NCBI GenBank assembly: GCA_028683635.1
Contig: JAQUHL010000055.1
Span: 1-8,809, forward strand
From: Candidatus Cloacimonadota bacterium
GTDB taxonomy: Bacteria; Cloacimonadota; Cloacimonadia; Cloacimonadales; Cloacimonadaceae
Length of the DNA stretch: 8,809 nucleotides
Direction of reading: 5' to 3'
Positions within the stretch are counted from its first letter, which is position 1. Every line of letters starts with the position of its first letter. A program made the position numbers and the translations under genes. This document shows, piece after piece, positions 1 to 6,373 of the stretch. The notes below the pieces were generated by a model. That model saw nothing but the letters and a program-made list of their open reading frames with translations, was not told the origin of the DNA and searched no databases.

Positions 1-6
1 GATGTC

Positions 7-621
7 CTATTTCTCCCGGATAGGTAGCGGGTGTTTCCTGAGGAAGGCAGTGTAATGAAAAACACCACTGATCAGGATGCTCAAGCCCAAAAGATAGACT
101 AAATGCCTGAAATATTCCATTCCGGTACGGGATATCCTCATGATATAAATCAAGAGGAAGACCTGGCTATAGATCACAACTCTGAAAGTTCGGGTGCCCA
201 ACCCCAGAATCATTGCATAGAGCAAAAGCAGGATTACAATCAGATTGATCGAGTATTTGGGGTTGAAGTGGATATACAGATTCACTTTGAACATCATCGA
301 GAGGAGGATGACCAGCACCAACACACCAAACACAAGCCCCAGGATAAACTCCCAATTCCAGATGCCAGTGTACATCTGTTTGGATTTGTCAGTCAGCCTG
401 GGTTTGACAAATCTGTAGAGACAGATCATGTAGATGAAGATGGCTACAAACCACCCGATCTCGTCAATATGGCTAAATCCAAGTTTACCTAAAGAATATG
501 CTCTGGAAACACCGGTAAAAAACAAAACAATTCCTACCCAAAGCTCGTAAAGACCGGATTCCATCATCAGTTTGAATCCTCTTGGCAACTCGCTATTCTT
601 TCGGATCATACTTTCGTTCAT
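7..621 (-). CDS. Six-helix integral membrane protein, unknown function
   Basis: I do not recognise the family with certainty. The 204-residue product is very hydrophobic, with about six predicted membrane helices near residues 26-40, 54-72, 92-112, 125-142, 146-162 and 172-191, joined by short basic loops. A KPRLTD motif (residues 73-78) follows helix 2, in the loop before helix 3. There is no signal peptide and no enzymatic motif. The ATG at 619-621 is preceded on the minus strand by GGGAGA at 6-nt spacing, which supports this start over the internal Met5. The TAG stop is at 7-9. The nearest upstream neighbour is the repeat block at 724-990, so the gene is probably transcribed alone or with genes beyond the left edge. 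A weak promoter may lie at about 670-715 (a minus-strand TTGACA and a TATTAT, not at ideal spacing). A small transporter-like or sensor-associated role is possible but unsupported. Confidence 0.8.
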   Translation of the reverse strand: MNESMIRKNSELPRGFKLMMESGLYELWVGIVLFFTGVSRAYSLGKLGFSHIDEIGWFVAIFIYMICLYRFVKPRLTDKSKQMYTGIWNWEFILGLVFGVLVLVILLSMMFKVNLYIHFNPKYSINLIVILLLLYAMILGLGTRTFRVVIYSQVFLLIYIMRISRTGMEYFRHLVYLLGLSILISGVFHYTAFLRKHPLPIREK

Positions 622-723
622 TTAGTTTCTCCCAAGTCTTTGAATATCAAAATCCGTCTCCCCAATCTCAGATAATACTCACAGGTCTCACCGAATCTGA
701 ATCACCCCTCAGTGTCAATCACT

Positions 724-990
724 AATTTTTGTAAATCTATTCCCGCCCACCACCCTAAAAGGAGTAGGGCTTCGCCCTACAACCCATTATTCAGTGGGCT
801 TTGGTTGTGAGGCAAATTTTTGTAAATCTAATCCCGCCCACCACCCTAAAAGGAGTAGGGCTCCGCCCTACAACCCATTATTCAATGGTCTTTGGTTGTG
901 AGGCAATTTTTTGTAAATCTAATCCCGCCCACCACCCTAAAAGGAGTAGGACTTCGCCCCACAACCCATTATTCGATGGTCTTATACTTT
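724..990. repeat. 91-bp REP-like element, three tandem copies
   Basis: The same unit occurs three times at an exact 91-bp period: the anchor GTAAATCT is at 731, 822 and 913, and the last copy ends near 990. Each unit carries CCCGCCCACCACCCTAAAA, then GGAG, then a small hairpin. In copy 1 the hairpin is GTAGGGC-TTC-GCCCTAC (764-780, 7-bp perfect stem). Copy 2 (855-871) differs only in the loop (TCC). Copy 3 (946-962) has two stem mismatches and looks decayed. A tetranucleotide GGAG/GTAG next to an imperfect palindrome is the known architecture of REP sequences mobilised by RAYT transposases, and a fourth copy of the unit abuts the RAYT gene at 7452-7535. Reading frames across this block change from copy to copy because 91 is not a multiple of 3, so it is not coding. 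Confidence 0.9.
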
Positions 991-1083
991 GTGTCTGGCA
1001 GGATAATGATAGATATGGAACTAAGGGGTCAAGCCGGGGCGATGCATCGCTGAGTTCTTTGAGCTGTGCATACACCCCATCCA
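991..1083. other. Short spacer with a 12-bp palindrome, no gene
   Basis: No coding signal is visible between the 91-bp repeats and the ferritin terminator. The only structure I see is the perfect palindrome GCGATGCATCGC at 1039-1050. It could form a short hairpin or be a dyad protein site, but nothing indicates a role. Confidence 0.4.
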
Positions 1084-1130
1084 CAAACAAAAAGGGCTCT
1101 CCGGGATGTGATAACGGATACCGGAGAGCC
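1084..1130 (-). terminator. Rho-independent terminator of the ferritin gene
   Basis: Read on the minus strand just after the ferritin stop, there is a 10-bp perfect stem (GGCTCTCCGG at 1095-1104 pairing with CCGGAGAGCC at 1121-1130) with a 16-nt loop. It is followed by CCCTTTTTGTTTG, the expected U-rich tail. The stem lies 10 nt beyond the stop codon. This is a canonical intrinsic terminator for transcription running leftward. Confidence 0.9.
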
Positions 1131-1140
1131 GGTGAATAGC

Positions 1141-1656
1141 TTATTCTTCAGTACTGCTGGGCTCCGTGTAAGTCCTTTGTCCCAAGGTGTTATCGAGCAT
1201 GAAGATTCCCTCGATCCGATCTCCGATCATCTTGAGCCTGCTGACGATTTTGTCCGCAGAAGCTTCTTCTTCCACCTGTTCATTTACGTACCACTCGAGG
1301 AAGCTCTTGGCTGCGTGGTCGTTTTCCTTGTTGGCCAGATCCATCAGGTCGTTGATGTTTTTGGTGATGTATTGTTCGTGTTCATAGGCCATTTGGAAGG
1401 CCTTGAGGGGATTACCAAATTCTGTGGTAGGCTTGTCTATCTGTTCGAGGACGACCCCGGCACCACGTTCCAGCAGGTAATTGAAGAACTTCATGGCATG
1501 GAAGTGTTCCTCTTGTGCCTGAACATGCATCCAGGATGCAAAACCATCCAGGTTTTCCTTGGCGAACCAGGCACTCATGGACAGGTATAAATACTCTGAA
1601 AAGAGCTCACGGTTTATTTGGGCGTTGATCGCTTTGTGCAGTTTTTTACTGATCAT
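1141..1656 (-). CDS. ftnA: Bacterial non-heme ferritin (FtnA type)
   Basis: This is an iron-storage ferritin: the 24-subunit cytosolic shell oxidises Fe(II) at a di-iron ferroxidase site and stores the mineral. The 171-residue product has the full family length. With E. coli FtnA numbering, all key ligands are present: Glu17, Tyr24, Glu50 and His53 (in QEEHFH), Glu94, Glu126, Gln127, Glu129 and Glu130 (NEQVEEE). No heme-binding Met typical of bacterioferritin is apparent at the equivalent site, so FtnA rather than Bfr is favoured. The start is the ATG at 1654-1656, with an excellent GGAGG at 1661-1665 on the minus strand. An upstream extension of the frame to 1824 has no ribosome site and crosses the promoter region. 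The gene is divergent from the oxidoreductase operon, has its own terminator, and is probably monocistronic. In an anaerobe it would buffer iron and protect against transient oxygen or peroxide, which fits its position beside iron-sulfur-rich genes. Confidence 0.96.
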   Translation of the reverse strand: MISKKLHKAINAQINRELFSEYLYLSMSAWFAKENLDGFASWMHVQAQEEHFHAMKFFNYLLERGAGVVLEQIDKPTTEFGNPLKAFQMAYEHEQYITKNINDLMDLANKENDHAAKSFLEWYVNEQVEEEASADKIVSRLKMIGDRIEGIFMLDNTLGQRTYTEPSSTEE

Positions 1657-1707
1657 GTTTCCTCCATGGATTTGTCTTTCTGTGATATTATAGCTTTTCT
1701 GTAGGAT

Positions 1708-1736
1708 ATAATAGTCTGCAACTGTACCTGATGCAA
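1708..1736 (-). promoter_or_regulatory. Candidate sigma70-type promoter for ferritin
   Basis: On the minus strand, TTGCAT (1731-1736) and TATTAT (1708-1713) are separated by exactly 17 bp, pointing toward the ferritin start about 50 nt downstream. A second -10-like TATAAT occurs at 1687-1692 but lacks a good -35 at suitable spacing. I see no convincing Fur or PerR operator here. Confidence 0.4.
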
Positions 1737-1750
1737 GCCCAATATTTCCC

Positions 1751-1792
1751 CTTTGTATCCCCCTCATCCTGGGGAGATGACTGCATACAAAG
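1751..1792. promoter_or_regulatory. Nested inverted repeat in the divergent ferritin/kor intergenic region
   Basis: CTTTGTAT (1751-1758) is perfectly complementary to ATACAAAG (1785-1792), and inside it CCCC (1760-1763) can pair with GGGG (1771-1774). The element sits just upstream of the ferritin -35 candidate and 49-90 nt upstream of the oxidoreductase ATG at 1841. It could be a shared operator for the divergent genes or a 5'-leader hairpin of the operon. There is no U-tract, so it is not a terminator. Confidence 0.4.
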
Positions 1793-1840
1793 CAGGAAGC
1801 AAGAACAAAGCTATTGACAAACACTCAATCCGGGAAATCC

Positions 1841-3535
1841 ATGACCTACTTTATTAAAACTCAATGGAGTATTGATTTGCACGATATCCACACGATCATA
1901 ATTGCCGGCAAGGCAGGCGAAGGAGTCAAGAAGGCAGCTCAGGTAATCTCCGGAATCCTTATGAGCTATGGACGCCATGTCTTCCAAAACGATGATTACC
2001 AGTCCCTGATCAAGGGTGGGCACAACTATTCCACCGTCAGTACATCTGAGGCTGAAGTATTTTCCACCTCTGAACAAGCAGATCTCATCATCTGCTTCGA
2101 TAAACGCAGCGTAGAAGAAAGGCGGGTGGATCTAAAGTGCGGAGGCACGTTCTTTTACAATAGCGACGATGGCGATGGCAGCATGGGTATTGGCCTTCCC
2201 ATGACTTCTCTGATGAAGAAGGCGTATAACACCAATGGTAATCTTTGTTCTGTGCCGATCGGCATCTTTTGCGCTCTTTATGGCCACAGCAAACAGGAAC
2301 TGGCAAACATCATTACTGGTGAATTCAGGAAGGATCGGGACGAAAATCTGGCTCTGGCAGGAATGATCTATGATTGTGTGGAAGAACGGCTGGCTCCCTT
2401 TGCCAGGAAGCATATTCCCGTGGCAGAGCATTTATTCTCCGGGAACCAACTCATATCCCTTGGGGCTTGGACAGCAGGTCTTGATTTCTATTTTGGCTAT
2501 CCCATGACCCCTGCTTCATCAATCTTGCATTATCTTGCTCTGCAAAAAGACAGGCTTGGTGTCCAAGCCATCCATGCCGAAAGTGAACTGGCTGCCATCA
2601 ATATGGCAATCGGGGCTTCTTTTGCCGGGGCAAGGGCAGCGGTTGGCAGCAGTGGTGGTGGTTTTGCGCTCATGCAGGAGGCTTTTTCCATGGCCGGCAT
2701 GGTGGAGGCACCGCTGCTTTGTATTCTTTCTTCCCGTCCTGGACCCGCCACAGGAGTATCCACCTACACTGCTCAGGAGGATCTGTTCTTTGCGCTTCAT
2801 CAGGGGCACGGTGAGTTTGCCCGGGTAGTGGCTTCTCCGGATAGTCATGAGCGAGCCTACAGCCTGGCAGCCGAACTCCTGTCCTTGGCCTGGGAACTGC
2901 AAACCCCGGTGGTCTTGCTTACGGAAAAACACCTCTCCGAAAGCAGTACCTGCCTAAAACTTCAGCCTGAGCAAGTTCCCCATGCCGATGTCAAGATCGG
3001 TCTGGAAAATGATGACTACGAACGCTATGAGATCACGGATGACGGCATCTCGCCTCTGCTCTTTCCACCCTCGGACAGCGTGATCAAATGGAATTCTCAC
3101 GAGCACCTTCCCTCCGGCTTACGCACCGATAAATCCCAACCCATAACGGACATGAAGGCCAAACGGGCAAGCAAGATCATCACTGCGAAACAAGCAGTAA
3201 AAAAATACCAGCAGATAGCCGAATATGGAGAAGGTGAAAACATCGTCTTTGCCTATGGTTCCACAGTTCTGGAGCTCAGGGAAGCGGCCAGGCACACATC
3301 CAAACCCCTGCATATCATCGCTCCCATCTATCTTGAACCCTTCCCTTTGGAGGAACTGGCTATCTATGCAGGCAGAGTGATCGTGGTAGTAGATCATAGC
3401 TGCACAGGTCTCTTCGCATCTTTCCTGAAGGAGAAGCTCCAGACAAAGATCCTTAAGAATATACTGCGTTATGATGGACGTCCCTTTGATCCCCATTCTC
3501 TTGCCACTTTGCTTGAGGAGGCTTTCGATGCGTAG
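1841..3535 (+). CDS. korA: 2-oxoacid:ferredoxin oxidoreductase, fused gamma-alpha subunit
   Basis: This is the pyrimidine-binding (alpha) subunit of a CoA-dependent 2-oxoacid:acceptor oxidoreductase, fused at its N-terminus to the gamma domain. Residues count from the ATG at 1841 (564 aa). The gamma domain is about residues 16-185, with AGKAGEGVK near 22-30 and a later KGGHNYSTV segment. Alpha domain I is about 200-400, with the signature GYPMTP (219-224), the AAINMAIGASFAGARA stretch, and RPGPATG (299-305) in place of the usual RxGPSTG. Domain II is about 445-556. The complex would decarboxylate a 2-oxoacid to acyl-CoA and reduce ferredoxin in the cytoplasm. The substrate (2-oxoglutarate, branched-chain or other) cannot be told from this sequence. 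The start is uncertain: TTG at 1814 (no good ribosome site), ATG at 1841 (weak GGGAAA), or TTG at 1877 (GGAG at ideal spacing, giving the N-terminus closest to the family). It overlaps the next gene by 8 nt and is first in a five-gene operon. Confidence 0.93.
   Translation: MTYFIKTQWSIDLHDIHTIIIAGKAGEGVKKAAQVISGILMSYGRHVFQNDDYQSLIKGGHNYSTVSTSEAEVFSTSEQADLIICFDKRSVEERRVDLKCGGTFFYNSDDGDGSMGIGLPMTSLMKKAYNTNGNLCSVPIGIFCALYGHSKQELANIITGEFRKDRDENLALAGMIYDCVEERLAPFARKHIPVAEHLFSGNQLISLGAWTAGLDFYFGYPMTPASSILHYLALQKDRLGVQAIHAESELAAINMAIGASFAGARAAVGSSGGGFALMQEAFSMAGMVEAPLLCILSSRPGPATGVSTYTAQEDLFFALHQGHGEFARVVASPDSHERAYSLAAELLSLAWELQTPVVLLTEKHLSESSTCLKLQPEQVPHADVKIGLENDDYERYEITDDGISPLLFPPSDSVIKWNSHEHLPSGLRTDKSQPITDMKAKRASKIITAKQAVKKYQQIAEYGEGENIVFAYGSTVLELREAARHTSKPLHIIAPIYLEPFPLEELAIYAGRVIVVVDHSCTGLFASFLKEKLQTKILKNILRYDGRPFDPHSLATLLEEAFDA
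1866..1869 (+). promoter_or_regulatory. Ribosome binding site supporting a TTG start at 1877
   Basis: GGAG lies 7 nt before a TTG at 1877-1879 in the korA frame. Starting there would give MHDIHTIIIAGKAGEG, which begins where gamma domains of this family normally begin. The upstream ATG (1841) has only a poor match to a ribosome site, so this site bears on the choice of start. Confidence 0.4.
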
Positions 3536-4361
3536 TCTGAATACTCCCAAAGAAAACACCTGGTGCCCCGGCTGCGGGAATTTCGGGATTTTGAATGCTA
3601 TCAAAAAATGCATCCAAAACCTGGTGGAAGGCGGAATACCTCTTTCAGAGCTGGTGATGGTCTGTGGAATCGGCTGTCATGGCAAGATCTTTGATTACCT
3701 TTCCCTCTCTGGAGTCTATTCCCTGCATGGCAGAGCACTTGCCACGGCTCAGGGGATCAAGCTTGCCAATCCGGATCTGAAAGTCATCGTCTTTGGCGGT
3801 GATGGAGATTCACTCGGCGAGGGCCTGGAACATACTCTTTTTGCAGCCAAACGCAATATGGATCTCACCCTGATCCTTCATAACAACGGCACCTATGGTC
3901 TCACCACAGGCCAGTTTTCTCCTCTAAGCTACACTGGCTACAAAGGTCTTTCCACCCCCCAGGGAAGCATCGAACGTCCTTTTCATCCCATTCCCCTGCT
4001 TCTGGAAGCGGGAGCTACTTTCCTGGCCAGAACTTATTCCACCAAGCTTGAGCACATGGTTCAAACTCTGCACAAAGCCATCGATCACAAAGGTTTCTCC
4101 TTCGTCGAAATTCTCCAGCCCTGTGTGAGTTACAACAATACTTACCAGCTTTTCAACGAGAAAGTGAAGCTCCTCGATGTAATCCCCCGGGACGACGCCA
4201 CTGTGATGGCCCTGGCCCGCAACCAGGAGCACTATTATATCGGGATCTATAAAGAGCAGCTTATACCCGTCTATCATGAATTGCTCTATCAAACGCAAAA
4301 CCCAATCCGGGAAAGGCTTTCCGGATTGCAACGCAAACAAAAAATCCGGGAGCTGTATTAG
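3528..4361 (+). CDS. korB: 2-oxoacid:ferredoxin oxidoreductase, beta subunit (TPP-binding)
   Basis: This is the thiamine-diphosphate-binding partner of the preceding subunit, carrying the catalytic cofactor and the proximal [4Fe-4S] cluster. The 277-residue product begins near the WCPGCG motif (12-17). GGDGD (90-94) and HNNGTYGLTTGQ (118-129) form the TPP/Mg site, and the latter ends in the TGQxSP motif typical of the family. The four cysteines expected to bind the cluster are present: Cys13, Cys16, Cys50 (GIGC) and Cys199 (QPC). The ATG at 3528 overlaps the upstream stop (ATGCGTAG, 8 nt shared) and has a strong GAGGAGG at 3515-3521, implying translational coupling and equimolar synthesis. 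An earlier in-frame start at 3471 would lie deep in korA and is rejected. No delta (ferredoxin-like) subunit gene follows. Instead, membrane iron-sulfur proteins occupy the downstream positions. Substrate specificity is inferred only at family level. Confidence 0.94.
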   Translation: MRSLNTPKENTWCPGCGNFGILNAIKKCIQNLVEGGIPLSELVMVCGIGCHGKIFDYLSLSGVYSLHGRALATAQGIKLANPDLKVIVFGGDGDSLGEGLEHTLFAAKRNMDLTLILHNNGTYGLTTGQFSPLSYTGYKGLSTPQGSIERPFHPIPLLLEAGATFLARTYSTKLEHMVQTLHKAIDHKGFSFVEILQPCVSYNNTYQLFNEKVKLLDVIPRDDATVMALARNQEHYYIGIYKEQLIPVYHELLYQTQNPIRERLSGLQRKQKIRELY

Positions 4362-4369
4362 GAGGATCA

Positions 4370-4759
4370 ATGATCAGGAAGTCTCTATTCAACCAGTCCG
4401 GCTCAATACGCTATGGGATAGCCTTGCTCCTGGTGATCCTGGTGATCATCATCATCTTTTATTATCTGGATCGTACTGATACTGAAACAGAGGAATTTGG
4501 CTACACAAGAGAGAGCGAACGTTTCGAGACTACGGAGGACGACAATTTTTTTGAAGAGGACGAAGCGCCCCAAACAGGAAGAGCCCGGCAAAGTATGCGC
4601 CTGGATCTTAAACCAGTGGATGAAAGCGATCTGGAAGAGCCCCAGGATCCTTCTCAGCTTGGAAAGAACCCCGGCAATGCCTTTTATCATCCTCCCAGCC
4701 CTGAGGAGCGCCGCAAAGCAGAAAACAAGAGCGATAGCCCTCCTCCCTTGAGACCATGA
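4370..4759 (+). CDS. Small acidic membrane-anchored protein, unknown function
   Basis: I do not recognise this protein. The 129-residue product has a short basic N-terminus, one strongly hydrophobic helix (about residues 15-33, with no lipobox or signal-peptidase site), and then a low-complexity, probably disordered tail rich in Glu, Asp, Pro and Arg, ending in a proline-rich SPPPLRP. The positive-inside rule suggests that the acidic tail faces the periplasm. There are no cysteines, so it is not itself an iron-sulfur protein. The ATG at 4370 has a strong AGGAGG with short spacing, 8 nt after the korB stop. Its own stop overlaps the next start as ATGA, so it is translationally coupled in the operon. 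A role as a scaffold or accessory subunit for the neighbouring membrane iron-sulfur proteins is an inference from position only. Confidence 0.8.
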   Translation: MIRKSLFNQSGSIRYGIALLLVILVIIIIFYYLDRTDTETEEFGYTRESERFETTEDDNFFEEDEAPQTGRARQSMRLDLKPVDESDLEEPQDPSQLGKNPGNAFYHPPSPEERRKAENKSDSPPPLRP

Positions 4760-5571
4760 TGAAACATCATTCAAAGGCTCCTGCCCTCCAGATTGTCAGG
4801 GTGCTGATCCAAAGCTTTTTCCTGATTCTGGCTGCCCTGGCACTGTACTTTGTTATCAGTGGCAAACTGCTCTCCATCCATCATCTCTGTCCCTATTCCA
4901 TAGTTTGCTTTGGCTTGAATGGGGCGGGCTTCATCAGAATCACGGAAGCTATCTTTGCCACCAGTATCGTCGCCGGATTTGCAATTCTGATCCTCAGCCT
5001 TTTTTGGGGAAGATTCTTTTGCGGCTATGTATGTCCTCTGGGCAGCGCTCAGGAAGCCCTGTTCAGCTTCCACGGCAAAAGGTACCGGGTCGTGGCCCGG
5101 ATACCCCAATACCTCGAGCGTAAGTTCATTTATATCAAATACATTGTGCTGCTGGTCAATGCCGTTATGGTGCTATCCGGAATTGCCTATTTATATTTGA
5201 ACCACTGCCCGCTCGTCCTGCTTTCCAAAGCGCCTTTTTGGGGGATGAGAGGGCTGATCATGCTCAGCTTTATCCTCTTGGGAAGCATTTTCCTGGAACG
5301 CTTTTGGTGCAGATTCCTCTGTCCCTATGCTGCCTTGCTCAATCTATCCCAATATCTGGGCAGGCTCTTCAAAATCAAACGGAAAATGATCCGCAGGAAT
5401 CTGGAACGCTGCACAGATTGCGGGATCTGCACAGACAACTGTCCGATGAATATCAATCTCCTCGAAAAGGAAGTGGTGGACGATCCGAACTGCATACATT
5501 GCCACATCTGCGACAGGGTTTGTCCCAAAAAACCTGTTATTTCCAGCACTTGGGAACACGTTGAACGCTGA
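4756..5571 (+). CDS. NapH-like membrane polyferredoxin (4Fe-4S)
   Basis: This resembles NapH/MauN/CcoG-class quinol- or ferredoxin-linked membrane proteins, which pass electrons across or along the cytoplasmic membrane. The 271-residue product has about four membrane helices (13-35, 63-85, 128-148, 163-182). Two CX3CP motifs follow helices 2 and 4 on the predicted inner face (Cys89/Cys93 and Cys185/Cys189), and there are further Cys-Pro pairs at Cys45 and Cys151. The C-terminal domain carries two classic [4Fe-4S] sets, each CX2CX2CX3CP: Cys219/222/225/229 and Cys246/249/252/256. The start ATG at 4756 overlaps the preceding stop by 4 nt. A second Met follows immediately, so the exact start may be 4759. 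The stop overlaps the next ATG by 1 nt (TGATG). The context suggests that it takes or delivers electrons for the 2-oxoacid oxidoreductase. A gene symbol such as napH would imply nitrate reduction, for which there is no support here. Confidence 0.9.
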   Translation: MMKHHSKAPALQIVRVLIQSFFLILAALALYFVISGKLLSIHHLCPYSIVCFGLNGAGFIRITEAIFATSIVAGFAILILSLFWGRFFCGYVCPLGSAQEALFSFHGKRYRVVARIPQYLERKFIYIKYIVLLVNAVMVLSGIAYLYLNHCPLVLLSKAPFWGMRGLIMLSFILLGSIFLERFWCRFLCPYAALLNLSQYLGRLFKIKRKMIRRNLERCTDCGICTDNCPMNINLLEKEVVDDPNCIHCHICDRVCPKKPVISSTWEHVER

Positions 5572-6056
5572 TGGAAACTGCACTACGCCTGATATTTATC
5601 ATTCTTCTGATTGCCATTCTTGCCATGCAAATCTTCTTCCTGATCGAAAAACAGCTTTGCCCTCAGGAAGCCGAGCTCCCGCTTTCGAAACCTGGTCTGG
5701 AAAAACCGGATACTCTGAGTACCGTACTCCCGAAACCTGAGAAAGCGATACCCCAGGCGGAAGAACCTGTTAAGGTAATTGCCGACCCCGATAATGCCAC
5801 AGAACCCATTACCAGAGAATCATCCCCCCAGGAACCCGAAAAGGTAGTTTACGCGGTTAATGCCTCTGAGTGCATTTCCTGTGGGCTGTGCTTGAGGGTC
5901 TGCCCGGAGGATGCCATTTACTGGGAAAACGGGGTGGCCAAAATCGATGAGACAAAGTGTACTGGCTGTGGCATTTGTGCAGATGGTAATGGCAGGAACT
6001 TCAGGGGCTGCCCGGTGGAGGCGATCAGCCAGAAAAATGTGCGGGTGGATTTGTAA
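5571..6056 (+). CDS. Membrane-anchored two-cluster ferredoxin with expanded second site
   Basis: The 161-residue product has a hydrophobic anchor (residues about 5-25), a Pro/Glu/Lys-rich linker (about 30-92) and a C-terminal 2x[4Fe-4S] ferredoxin domain. The first cluster motif is standard: Cys101, 104, 107 and 111 (CX2CX2CX3CP). The second is Cys130, 133 and 136 followed by a 10-residue insert, DGN-rich, before Cys147-Pro. This is longer than the usual three residues between third and fourth ligands. The protein starts at the ATG overlapping the previous stop and is last in the operon. Depending on topology, the ferredoxin domain may sit on either face of the membrane. The short N-terminus before the anchor carries only one Arg and gives no clear orientation. 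It is a plausible physical partner of the NapH-like protein and a functional substitute for the missing delta subunit. I saw no strong intrinsic terminator after its stop. Confidence 0.88.
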   Translation: METALRLIFIILLIAILAMQIFFLIEKQLCPQEAELPLSKPGLEKPDTLSTVLPKPEKAIPQAEEPVKVIADPDNATEPITRESSPQEPEKVVYAVNASECISCGLCLRVCPEDAIYWENGVAKIDETKCTGCGICADGNGRNFRGCPVEAISQKNVRVDL

Positions 6057-6290
6057 GGAGCGGCACCTACACGGAAGTTAATGGGGTCTCTATTTTTTAG
6101 AAATATCCGCCGATGATGCCATTTCGGGTGATATCCCGATTGGTTTCAGCTTTCCCTAAGGAGAAACGTCCCATTCTGTGGTGCGAGTATGTCCAATGGC
6201 TGGATAGGATTGGGAAACAATCGTACTTATGGCTCCCCGAACAATGATCTTTCATCCATCTACTATTCACCTGTCACACCTCGTTCCACA
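6057..6290. other. Non-coding stretch after the operon, nothing recognised
   Basis: No frame here looks like a real gene. Short open stretches exist (for example 6113-6247, plus), but they have no ribosome site and no recognisable motif. No T-tract hairpin is evident either, so the operon's transcript end is not visible. The stretch could be the decayed remains of an older gene. Confidence 0.4.
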
Positions 6291-6373
6291 GCGTTAATCA
6301 CTTCTTAATCTACCGTTAATCAAGCGTTAATTATTAACGCTTGATTAACGGTAGATTAAGAAGTGATTAACGC
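6291..6373. repeat. 83-nt perfect palindrome made of 11-bp phased TTAAT motifs
   Basis: The left arm 6291-6330 and right arm 6334-6373 are exact reverse complements over 40 bp, separated by a 3-nt centre (TTA). The match stops abruptly on both sides. Inside each arm a TTAAT core repeats at precisely 11-bp intervals: 6294, 6305, 6316 and 6327 in the left arm, and ATTAA at 6333, 6344, 6355 and 6366 in the right arm. The left-arm units read GTTAATCACTT, CTTAATCTACC, GTTAATCAAGC and GTTAAT. All eight cores therefore fall roughly on one face of the helix. The element could extrude as a cruciform, form a long RNA hairpin if transcribed, or bind a multimeric protein. It lacks a T-tract and is far longer than a normal terminator. 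Confidence 0.95.

Noticed and set aside
1001..1017. GATAATGATAGAT resembling a Fur half-site near ferritin
   Set aside because: It lies downstream of the ferritin terminator, has only partial similarity, and is not dyad-symmetric.
801..1139. Open frames across the 91-bp repeats and terminator on both strands
   Set aside because: They consist of repeat and terminator sequence, the period shifts the frame in each copy, and there is no ribosome site.
1657..1824. N-terminal extension of ferritin
   Set aside because: The frame is open but lacks a ribosome site and crosses the promoter elements. The ATG at 1656 with GGAGG gives the standard family N-terminus.
1814..1840. TTG start giving a nine-residue extension of the oxidoreductase alpha subunit
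   Set aside because: There is no ribosome site at useful distance, and the extension is outside the conserved gamma domain.
6113..6247. 44-residue plus-strand frame after the operon
   Set aside because: It has no ribosome site and no recognisable motif, and neighbouring frames are just as open.
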